From NCBI RefSeq assembly GCF_007748195.1, contig NZ_CP037920.1, positions 2,419,501 through 2,483,500 on the forward strand: a stretch of 64,000 bases of DNA, in the 5' to 3' direction. Both the position numbers and the translations under genes were made by a program. Below, piece after piece: positions 1 through 7,829 of this stretch. Each line of letters starts with the position of its first letter. Within the stretch, counting starts at the first letter, position 1. The stretch comes from Gimesia aquarii. GTDB taxonomy: Bacteria; Planctomycetota; Planctomycetia; Planctomycetales; Planctomycetaceae. The notes below the pieces were generated by a model, which did no database searches, was not told the DNA's origin, and saw nothing but the letters and a program-made list of their open reading frames with translations.

Positions 1-48
1 ATTTGTTATCTTAAAAGCCTTCCTTTATTCCTACCAGGAGCCAACACC

Positions 49-1581
49 ATGCCCACCCGATTCATCCGAAATTCTATTTTGTTTTCTCTCTTGTTGATCT
101 GTGCAATTCCTGTGTTTGCGGCAGAACCACTTCTTATCGGCGATCGGCGAGAGTTGTTTATTGATGAGGCCCTTGTAGATAAGCTGACAGGTGAGGCTGA
201 GATTCGATTGCAGCATCCAATATCACGTGAAGTCGTATTTAAATTTGATCAACCCTGGGAGGGGAGTAGTTCCGGGTACCACACCATTTTTAAGGATGGA
301 GATCTGTATCGGCTCTATTATCGTGGGTCGCATATTATTGTATCGGAAGGTCGCATTAATACAGGAAGCCACAAACCCTTTTATTGTTATGCGGAAAGTA
401 ATGATGGCATCCATTGGACTCGTCCGGAGCTTGGCATCGTCGAGTTTAAGGGCTCAAAGAAAAACAACATTATTCTGGAGGGGCGAGGTACACATAATTT
501 TGCACCTTTCAAAGATGAAAACCCGAATTGCAAACCGGCGGCGAAGTATAAGGCGTTAGCAGGCATTCAGAGTGAAGGAGGGCTCTATGCGTTTCAGTCG
601 ACAGATGGGATTCACTGGAAGCTGATGCAGGAAAAACCGGTGATTACTAAAGGAGCCTTCGATTCACAAAATCTCGCATTTTGGGATTCTGATCAAAAAA
701 CGTACCGGGCGTATTACCGTATTTTCACGAAAGGAATTACAACCTCCAAAACTTGGAAACCTGAAGGAGACCGTGCGATCAGGACTGCCACATCTGATGA
801 TTTTCTGAATTGGGGCAATGAAGCTGATTTGACTTACGAAGACTCTCCCAGTGAGCAGCTTTATACAAATCAGATTAAAGCCTATCATCGGGCACCACAT
901 ATTCGAATCGGCTTTCCTGCCCGCTATATAGAGCGAGGCTGGTCAGAATCAATGAAAGCACTGCCTGATCTCAAACGTCGCGAATTGCGGGCTTCCTCAG
1001 TCGAGCGTTATGGGACTGCTATTAGTGAGGGGCTGTTAATGGCCAGCCGTGATGGCGTACATTTCAAACGCTGGAACGAAGCGTTCCTGCGCCCGGGGCT
1101 CGAACGTTCTGGTACCTGGCAATACGGTCATCAATTTATTGCAGAGCATGTTGTGGAAACTAAGTCTACTCTTCCCGGTGCTCCTGATGAATTATCAATA
1201 TATGCTCCTGAAGATTACTGGCACGGTAAAGGAGGAGCTCTCAGGCGATACACATTGCGGCTTGACGGTTTTACTTCGGTTCGTAGTTCGATGAAGGGGG
1301 GAGAGCTGATTTCCAAGCCGATTATCTTTGAGGGCTCAAAATTATCAGTTAACTTCGCAACTTCAGCCGCCGGTAGCTTGCGCATCGAACTTCAAACTCC
1401 TAAGGGAAAACCAATTCAAGGATTCACTCTTAGAGAATGTGCAGACCTGTTTGGTGATAGTGTGGATCGTATTGTGACATGGAATCAAAATGCAGACGTC
1501 AGCAGTCTTCAGGGAAAACCGATTCGACTCCTCATTCAATTGAAAGATGCCGACTTATTCTCGTTTCAGTTTCAAAAGTGA
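49..1581 (+). CDS. Secreted glycosidase-like beta-propeller protein, function unknown
   Basis: A 510-residue protein with a clear Sec signal peptide (hydrophobic run at residues 10-22, cleavage probably after VFA near residue 24). The mature part has repeated short motifs of the type YCYAESNDGIHW and FQSTDGIHW, which recur in the five-bladed propellers of GH32/GH43/GH130-like and planctomycete sialidase-like proteins. The C-terminal ~90 residues (GGELISKPIIFEGSKLSVNF onward) look like a separate small beta-sandwich. I cannot assign a catalytic triad or a substrate. The ATG is preceded by CAGGAG at a good distance. It is convergent with the next gene; only 1 base separates the stop codons. An exported carbohydrate-active or carbohydrate-binding role is inference. 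Confidence 0.75.
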   Translation: MPTRFIRNSILFSLLLICAIPVFAAEPLLIGDRRELFIDEALVDKLTGEAEIRLQHPISREVVFKFDQPWEGSSSGYHTIFKDGDLYRLYYRGSHIIVSEGRINTGSHKPFYCYAESNDGIHWTRPELGIVEFKGSKKNNIILEGRGTHNFAPFKDENPNCKPAAKYKALAGIQSEGGLYAFQSTDGIHWKLMQEKPVITKGAFDSQNLAFWDSDQKTYRAYYRIFTKGITTSKTWKPEGDRAIRTATSDDFLNWGNEADLTYEDSPSEQLYTNQIKAYHRAPHIRIGFPARYIERGWSESMKALPDLKRRELRASSVERYGTAISEGLLMASRDGVHFKRWNEAFLRPGLERSGTWQYGHQFIAEHVVETKSTLPGAPDELSIYAPEDYWHGKGGALRRYTLRLDGFTSVRSSMKGGELISKPIIFEGSKLSVNFATSAAGSLRIELQTPKGKPIQGFTLRECADLFGDSVDRIVTWNQNADVSSLQGKPIRLLIQLKDADLFSFQFQK

Positions 1582-1582
1582 A

Positions 1583-2959
1583 TTAAATCAAGCCCTTTAA
1601 TTCACCAGTACTGTCGCCGAAGCGATCTGCTTTGATACCCATACGGTTGAGCATCGAAACATAAAGGTTGCACATCGGGGTGTCCTTAGGAGCTGTTAAA
1701 CGACGATCAGTGCGAATCGTATCCCCGCCTTTACCTGCGAGAATAACAGGCAGGTTGTGTTCGGTATGCCGATTTCCATCTTTGATAGTAGAACCAAAGA
1801 GCAGCATGGAATTGTCAAGCAGGGTGGATTCACCTTCACTCAGTGAACGCATTTTATCAATCACGTAAGCTAACTGCTTGATGTGCCAGGTTCCGATGGC
1901 TTCATACATATTGCGTTCTTTTTGTTGTTCACGGTGGTGCGATAGCTGATGGAAACTCCCTTTGACACCATCCAGGAACGAGAAATTACGTCCCGTTTGC
2001 GCATTTCCGAACATGAATGTTGAAATCCGTGTGGAATCAGTCCAGAAGGCAAGTACCATAATATCGAGCATTAAACGTACGTGCTCCTCATGACTCTTGG
2101 GGATTCCCGGACCAGGACGGGGAAGATCAAATCGTCCTTCATTAATCCAGCGTTTTTGTGGCTTCATCGCTGATTCGATGCGTCTCTCAACGGACCGCAC
2201 CGAGTCCAGGTATTCATCGATTTTTGCACGATCATTGATACCTACTTTTCGTTGTAACGATTTTGCATCTTCGCGTACCAGATCTAATACACTCGTATCA
2301 TCACGCTGTAGTGACTTAATGACCTGAGGCTGGTCTGGATTGAAGCCTGAGACGACAGGCCCTGCAGAACTGGTTCGAAACAGTCGATCAAAGGCGAGCT
2401 GGGGAATAATTTCTTTGGGGACGGGGGAATGCGGATCGCGCCAGGCAATATGAGAACCATAGATACGCGTGAATCCACCACCGATATTATCGACACCATT
2501 TCTTGCGGGGTCCACACCAAGTTCAAACGTTGGTAATGGAGTCCGATTGCCGATCTGACGTGCCATGAACTGGTCGAGTGAAGTACCACCCGTATCCATA
2601 TCACGACCTGAAGTTCGAACGACAAATCCACCCGAAAGAAAAGCGGGTACTTTTGGCCAATGGCCGTTTCGTCCCACGGTCTGTTCGTTCCAGAGATTTT
2701 CCAGCAGGAGGAATTCCTTTTTGACTCCTGCTAATGGCTTGAGCATCGGTGTCAGATCAAATTGATCGTTTCCCTTTTGAGGAGGATCCCAGTGCTTAGG
2801 CACAACGCCATTCGGCATGAAGAGAAAGGCGGTACGTACTGGAGGCTTTGGGAGCGTTTCGGCTGCACGACTGGAAGATGTCATCGCATCCAGCCAGGGT
2901 AGTGCCAAGGCTGCGCCCATTCCGCGTAACACAGTTCTTCTTGAAATTGGTTGTGCCAT
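1583..2959 (-). CDS. DUF1552 protein, Tat-exported
   Basis: A 458-residue protein of the planctomycete DUF1552 family. The N-terminus carries a twin-arginine signal (SRRTVLRG at residues 6-13, then a hydrophobic stretch AALALPWLDAM), so export is probably Tat-dependent. The body has typical family blocks such as FLFMPNGVVPKHWDP and, near the C-terminus, DNSMLLFGSTIKDGNRH and HNLPVILAGKGG, which resemble alkaline-phosphatase/sulfatase-superfamily (DUF1501-like) proteins. The start is supported by a GGAAGGA ribosome-binding site. It lies 50 bases downstream of the cytochrome-type DUF1592 gene on the same strand, the usual arrangement in planctomycetes, and the two are probably cotranscribed and act together in the periplasm. 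The reaction is unknown. Confidence 0.9.
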   Translation of the reverse strand: MAQPISRRTVLRGMGAALALPWLDAMTSSSRAAETLPKPPVRTAFLFMPNGVVPKHWDPPQKGNDQFDLTPMLKPLAGVKKEFLLLENLWNEQTVGRNGHWPKVPAFLSGGFVVRTSGRDMDTGGTSLDQFMARQIGNRTPLPTFELGVDPARNGVDNIGGGFTRIYGSHIAWRDPHSPVPKEIIPQLAFDRLFRTSSAGPVVSGFNPDQPQVIKSLQRDDTSVLDLVREDAKSLQRKVGINDRAKIDEYLDSVRSVERRIESAMKPQKRWINEGRFDLPRPGPGIPKSHEEHVRLMLDIMVLAFWTDSTRISTFMFGNAQTGRNFSFLDGVKGSFHQLSHHREQQKERNMYEAIGTWHIKQLAYVIDKMRSLSEGESTLLDNSMLLFGSTIKDGNRHTEHNLPVILAGKGGDTIRTDRRLTAPKDTPMCNLYVSMLNRMGIKADRFGDSTGELKGLI

Positions 2960-3009
2960 CTCTCATCCTTCCCGAAAATATAGAGGGCAAACAGAATTCA
3001 AATGAAACA

Positions 3010-5277
3010 TTATTTTGTTTTTTCTGATTCTACCTCAGCCATAACTCCATCGCGATAGAGAAATGGCGTGCTGAAAACGATTTCACGAATCAATGTCTGT
3101 GATTGATAGTTATTTTGTTCCAGTTTTTTGACAATGGTTTCTATGGTGCAGGCATCAGCATCTTCCAAACTTCGCCCCAATGCATACCCTAGTATTTTGG
3201 CTGTAAAATGACGTGCCAGTTCATCTTTTCGCTTCAGAAGAACTTTCTTCAATTCAGCAGGGCCTGCAAATGTTTCACCAGAGGGAAATTCACCAGTGGC
3301 ATCCACAGGTTGGCCTCGTTCTTTTTCTCTCCATCGACCAAACAGGTCGTAATTTTCCAGTCCAAAACCGATGGGATCAATAATATCATGGCAAGCTGCA
3401 CAGGTAGCATGTTCACGATGCGCCTCTAACACCTGGCGGATCGAACGCTTTTTATTCTGTTTACTCTTCTCCTTAAGTGGGGGAACTCCCGGTGGTGGTG
3501 ACGGAACTGGTGTTCCCAGTAGCGTTTCCAATACCCAGGCACCTCTTAATACGGGACTGGTACGTTTAGGATAAGAAGTCAGCATATGCACGCCTCCTAA
3601 ACCCAGCACACCTCCTCGTTTGCCATCGGTAATCGAGACCTTACGAAATTTGCGGCCTTTGACTCCTTCCACCCCGTAATGTTTCGCCAGACGTTGATTC
3701 AAAAAGGCGTAGTTAGCATCGACGATTTCCAGGAGACTACGGTTTTTCTGGAAAATGTAATCCATCATCTGAATCGCTTCCTCGCGAAAATCCAGAGCCA
3801 GTTCTGTGGAGTAAACATCACGGAAATCACCACCCACAGGCGCCACACGACCGCCGACATCTTTGGTACCCAACCATTGCTCGGTAAATAGTTTTGATAA
3901 GGACCGTGCTTTGGCGTCAGCTAACATTCTCGTAATCTGTTGATTCAGAACTGACTCTTTATGTAACTGACCCTGGTCGGCCAATTGTAATAATTCTTCA
4001 TCTGGTGTGCTGGCCCAGAAGAAATAGGAAAGCCGCGTTGCCAATTCATACTCGGAAATCGGTTGTATGCCGGCTTGTGTTTTATTAGCTTCCGTACGAA
4101 ATAAAAAATGCGGAGAAACCAGGACGGCTTTGAGTGACAACTTAATTCGTTCCTCATACGGATCATTTCGTTTCGCGGCACGATCATAAAGTTGCATCAG
4201 TTGTGAAAGTTCATCTTCCGTAAGTGGTCGTCGATAAGCTTTCCTCGCGATTTCTCGTATGATTTTCTGAGCCGCATCTCGATTTTGTGGTAGATCTTTC
4301 CCTGCAACTTGAAAAATACGCTGATGTAGTTCTTTTTTGGTAAGGAACGGTTTACCTCTTTGCTCTGTTAACTCCATTGATGCAACTTTAACGGAAGGTT
4401 CCTCATTGGGAACAGCAAGCGTAATCGAATGTAAGCCGCGCATAAGTCGCACATTAGTAGAGACCGTTTGATCGGTTTGATCACTGAGTTTAAAACGATG
4501 CGCTTTGATACCATCGATCTTTAAAATAACATTCGTTGAATTCTTCTCAGGCAGTTGAAATTTGATTTTCACTTCATAATCGCTAGTGAGATAGATACTT
4601 TCGATGACAGTAATTTCTTTGCCGGTAGGGATTGTGCGAGTACCCTGTTGTCTTTTAGTAGCAGGAGGTAGAAAGTCAGAGGCTAGATACGTTTTTACGA
4701 GCGGAGGTGTAATAATCGCAGCGTCCAGAACCTGTTGAGCTGCTTCCAAATAACGTTCCATTAAAATCGGTGGCAGGAATAAAGTTTCTCCATTATTGTC
4801 GAAGCCTTCACCACCCGCACCATCATTGGGAAATTTCTCTGAGAACTTGAGCTCTAAACCAAATAAATCGCGGATGGTATGATCATATTCTGTTCGATTC
4901 AAACGACGTGGTAAAACACGTCCTGCGTGTGGACCATGGTTACAGGCCGTTTCACGCAGATACGTTTCGATCCAGTTTGCAATCCTTAACCGCTCCGCTT
5001 CTGTCGGCTGAGGTTCATCTGCAGGAGGCATCGTTCGATTTCGTAATTGATGAGATGCGCTGTGCCAGATCTTTCTGGATTGAGAGATTTCATCTGCAGT
5101 GATTGCCTTAAGTAGTCCCACATCGTTTTTAGAGTCTTTCGGGTCATGACAATCTGCACAATACTTAACCAGGACTGGACGAACCGACTTTTCAAAGTAG
5201 TCTGCCGGCTCGGGTGAGGCAGCAAAGCTGTTACTACTCATCAGGAATGCGATCTGGCATAATAAAGCGATACGCAT
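3010..5277 (-). CDS. DUF1587/1595/1592/1588/1585 protein with cytochrome c motifs
   Basis: I place the start at the ATG at 5277, giving 755 residues, because it opens a good signal peptide (MRIALLCQIAFLMSSNSFA). The longer frame to 5418 adds 47 residues with no export signal. Residues ~20-110 hold a c-type cytochrome domain with CADCH. The Planctomycete multi-domain array follows (DUF1587, a carbohydrate-binding-like segment, DUF1595, DUF1592, DUF1588, DUF1585). A second CxxCH (CAACH) lies in the DUF1588 part near HDIIDPIGFGLENYD. Two haem motifs suggest electron transfer in the periplasm. It is upstream of and probably cotranscribed with the DUF1552 gene. No substrate is known for these pairs. 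Confidence 0.9.
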   Translation of the reverse strand: MRIALLCQIAFLMSSNSFAASPEPADYFEKSVRPVLVKYCADCHDPKDSKNDVGLLKAITADEISQSRKIWHSASHQLRNRTMPPADEPQPTEAERLRIANWIETYLRETACNHGPHAGRVLPRRLNRTEYDHTIRDLFGLELKFSEKFPNDGAGGEGFDNNGETLFLPPILMERYLEAAQQVLDAAIITPPLVKTYLASDFLPPATKRQQGTRTIPTGKEITVIESIYLTSDYEVKIKFQLPEKNSTNVILKIDGIKAHRFKLSDQTDQTVSTNVRLMRGLHSITLAVPNEEPSVKVASMELTEQRGKPFLTKKELHQRIFQVAGKDLPQNRDAAQKIIREIARKAYRRPLTEDELSQLMQLYDRAAKRNDPYEERIKLSLKAVLVSPHFLFRTEANKTQAGIQPISEYELATRLSYFFWASTPDEELLQLADQGQLHKESVLNQQITRMLADAKARSLSKLFTEQWLGTKDVGGRVAPVGGDFRDVYSTELALDFREEAIQMMDYIFQKNRSLLEIVDANYAFLNQRLAKHYGVEGVKGRKFRKVSITDGKRGGVLGLGGVHMLTSYPKRTSPVLRGAWVLETLLGTPVPSPPPGVPPLKEKSKQNKKRSIRQVLEAHREHATCAACHDIIDPIGFGLENYDLFGRWREKERGQPVDATGEFPSGETFAGPAELKKVLLKRKDELARHFTAKILGYALGRSLEDADACTIETIVKKLEQNNYQSQTLIREIVFSTPFLYRDGVMAEVESEKTK

Positions 5278-5584
5278 ATTCAGACCTGTTTCAGGTTGGG
5301 AGGTAGATTCTGGTGATGGTAGGCTACGGGAGAATTCTCCCGGAATGAACATTACTTTGATTATTTGATTATATGTAAAAAAAGAGCCAAAGCAAAGGAT
5401 TGATCCGGTAACTATCAATTTACGTCTATCATGATTGGATCATAGATTGGACAATTCTGGCATCTCAGATGAGACAGGTTGACCTCAAAACCGATTTTCG
5501 CACATAATCCCACTATAGGTGGACTTAGATCAAAGTCACAATTCAAGAAATTATGTTCAATATTTTAATCGACGGGCTTGTTGT
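5278..5584. other. Divergent intergenic region
   Basis: About 307 bases between the divergent DUF1592 gene and the ion channel gene. It must hold both promoters. I see AT-rich stretches but no confident -35/-10 pair, operator or RNA element. Upstream in-frame extensions of both neighbours run into this region but look non-coding. Confidence 0.5.
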
Positions 5585-6451
5585 ATGGCTGATAAGAATA
5601 CTGCTCAAGAGACTAAAAAACAGGCTTGGCGTGAAAGCTTGTATGAGATCATTTTCGAAGCAGACACACCCGCCGGTAAATATTTTGATGTTGTCCTCTT
5701 GATCGCGATTCTAACAAGTGTTTTCGTCATCATGTTGGAGAGTGTTGAATCCATTGATGCCCGATTTAAGAATGGGTTTACCTACGCCGAGTGGTTTTTT
5801 ACAATTTTGTTTACCTTCGAATATGGAGCACGCATTCTTTGTGCTCGTCGACCAATACGCTATATCTTCAGCTTTTATGGTATTGTGGATCTACTTTCCA
5901 TCTTACCTACATATGTGCTCGTTCTTGAATCATATGGAATGGAGTCAGATGAGCTTCATCGACTCGGGGTGATTCGTGCACTTCGTCTGTTGCGCGCCTT
6001 CCGTATCTTTAAGTTAGGGCACATGTTGTCGGGAGCGGCTGAATTACGAGAAGCGATTTGGGCGACTCGTTCAAAAATTACAGTCTTTCTAGCCACTGTT
6101 GTGATAGCTGTCGTCATTGAAGGCGCCGCGCTGCACTTAATCGAAGGTCCTGAAAATCCTGGTTTCAGTTCCATTCCCCAAAGTATGTATTGGGCAATTG
6201 TCACGATGACTACAGTTGGTTATGGTGATGCCACACCAGAAACTCCCCTTGGAAAATGTCTGGCGGCAATCATCATGGTCCTGGGCTATAGTCTCATTAT
6301 TGTTCCAACAGGACTTGTGACGGCAGAATTAGCACATGCCGGAGGTAATTTTACAGCAACTCGAATTACGACCCAGGTTTGTCCGGAATGTATGAAAGAA
6401 GGGCACGAAGTGGATGCTACTTTCTGCAAATTCTGTGGATCACGTCTCTAA
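5585..6451 (+). CDS. Voltage-gated potassium channel with C-terminal zinc ribbon
   Basis: A 288-residue six-TM ion transporter. I prefer the ATG at 5585 (MADKNTAQ) over an in-frame ATG at 5519, which would add 22 residues with no homology character. The S4 voltage sensor is visible as RALRLLRAFRIFKL with regularly spaced Arg. The pore helix and selectivity filter read MTTVGYGD, diagnostic for K+ selectivity. After S6 a short tail ends with CPEC, 11 residues, CKFC, which is a four-Cys zinc ribbon. The length fits the bacterial Kv family. It is a single gene, followed by a terminator-like hairpin at ~6479-6524. Role: voltage-dependent K+ flux across the cytoplasmic membrane. The ribbon's job, perhaps assembly or redox/metal sensing, is inference. 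Confidence 0.9.
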   Translation: MADKNTAQETKKQAWRESLYEIIFEADTPAGKYFDVVLLIAILTSVFVIMLESVESIDARFKNGFTYAEWFFTILFTFEYGARILCARRPIRYIFSFYGIVDLLSILPTYVLVLESYGMESDELHRLGVIRALRLLRAFRIFKLGHMLSGAAELREAIWATRSKITVFLATVVIAVVIEGAALHLIEGPENPGFSSIPQSMYWAIVTMTTVGYGDATPETPLGKCLAAIIMVLGYSLIIVPTGLVTAELAHAGGNFTATRITTQVCPECMKEGHEVDATFCKFCGSRL

Positions 6452-6478
6452 TTCAAATTCTCTATTAATCTGATTCTC

Positions 6479-6524
6479 AAAGAAAGTTTCAGAAAATCAG
6501 TAGATTTCTGGAACTTCTTTTCTG
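6479..6524 (+). terminator. Probable terminator after the K+ channel gene
   Basis: An imperfect inverted repeat (arms around AGAAAGTTTCAG and CTGGAACTTCT with bulges) with loop near AGTA, followed by TTTTCT. Placed just after the channel stop codon. Bulges make it weaker than the other terminators here. Confidence 0.45.
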
Positions 6525-6604
6525 CGCACATCGTCAAAATCGCGGTGCTCAACTAAGAGCACTTCATTTCAATTAAAATCCTGTTTTGGCCAGGAGATGT
6601 TTCA

Positions 6605-7762
6605 ATGCGCAAACTTTTTCATTTCACAGTGTTAGCTTTAGTGTCTTTAGGCTTGATGAATCAACCAACTCAAGCAAAGGAAAAACCGCAACCGACGAAA
6701 ACCACGCAGCCTTCTGTCGAATTAGCGATTCTGCTTGATACCAGTGGTAGTATGCAAGGCTTGATTAATCAGGCACGCTCACAGCTTTGGAAAATTGTCA
6801 ATGAATTGGCCACCGCTAAACAGAATGGGCAAGTTCCTGTGATGAAAGTGGCCTTGTATGAATATGGGAAAAGTAGTCTTCCGGCCAGTGAAGGTTACAT
6901 GCGACAAATTATGCCGCTTACAGAAAACCTGGATCAACTTTCTGAAGAATTATTTGCTCTGAAGACAAATGGCGGTGAAGAATATTGTGGACATGTCATT
7001 CAGGCAGCCACGAATGGTCTTAAGTGGAGTGATTCTGACAAAAGTCTGAAGTTGATTTTTATTGCAGGGAACGAACCGTTTACTCAAGGAAAAGTTGACT
7101 TCAAGGTGGCATGCCCGGCTGCTATCAAAAAAGGAATCACCATTAATACGATCTTTTGTGGACCAGAACAAACGGGAATTCAAACAGGATGGAAAGAGGG
7201 CGCTCTTTTGGCAGATGGGTCTTTTTTGAGCATCAATCACGGGGTTCAGGTTGTGACTCCCAAAACACCCTATGATCGAAAATTGAGCGAACTAAGTCGG
7301 AGTATCAATAAAACCTACCTCTTTTACGGTTCTCAAAAAGCGAAGAATGAATCAAGTGCCAGTCAGCTTTCCGCTGACGGACTGGCAGGACAGTCAAGTC
7401 CCGCTTCCAGTGCCGACCGTGCTGCCTTTAAAGGATCGGGACGTTACCGCGTCAAAGCAGATTTAATCGATGCAATTGCCGGTAAAAAAGTCAAGCTGCA
7501 AGAATTGAAGCAAGAAGAACTTCCCGCCGAACTGAAAAAGTTGACGAAAAAAGAGCAGACTGCTTATATCGAGAAAAAACAGAAAGAGCGAAAAGCGATT
7601 CAGCTTCAGATTCAAGAACTCACCAAAAAACGAAACAAGTTCATTGCGGATGAAATGAAGAAGCAGCAGAACCAGAAAAAAGAAACCACGTTTGATACCG
7701 CTGTCATCAAAGCTTTGAAATCTCAGGCTGTGAAAAAGAATTTTCAGTTTCAATCTGAATGA
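6605..7762 (+). CDS. Secreted VWA-domain protein with Lys/Glu-rich tail
   Basis: A 385-residue protein with a signal peptide (FHFTVLALVSLGLMNQPTQA, cleavage near residue 24). A von Willebrand factor A domain occupies residues ~38-240; its MIDAS motif reads LLDTSGSMQG. The C-terminal ~120 residues are very rich in Lys, Glu and Gln and predict a long coiled coil (KELTKKEQ-type repeats). The start follows CAGGAG at normal spacing. The next gene, a VIT/VWA protein, begins 67 bases downstream on the same strand, so the two probably form an operon. Known VWA proteins bind ligands through metal ions; the partner is unknown here. The VIT-VWA neighbour suggests the two work together at the cell envelope. 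Confidence 0.85.
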   Translation: MRKLFHFTVLALVSLGLMNQPTQAKEKPQPTKTTQPSVELAILLDTSGSMQGLINQARSQLWKIVNELATAKQNGQVPVMKVALYEYGKSSLPASEGYMRQIMPLTENLDQLSEELFALKTNGGEEYCGHVIQAATNGLKWSDSDKSLKLIFIAGNEPFTQGKVDFKVACPAAIKKGITINTIFCGPEQTGIQTGWKEGALLADGSFLSINHGVQVVTPKTPYDRKLSELSRSINKTYLFYGSQKAKNESSASQLSADGLAGQSSPASSADRAAFKGSGRYRVKADLIDAIAGKKVKLQELKQEELPAELKKLTKKEQTAYIEKKQKERKAIQLQIQELTKKRNKFIADEMKKQQNQKKETTFDTAVIKALKSQAVKKNFQFQSE

Positions 7763-7829
7763 GTCAGTATTTCCAGATGAAAACCGTAATTCCTTCAAAC
7801 AAAAGCAAAGCCATTAAGGGAGTCCAGTT

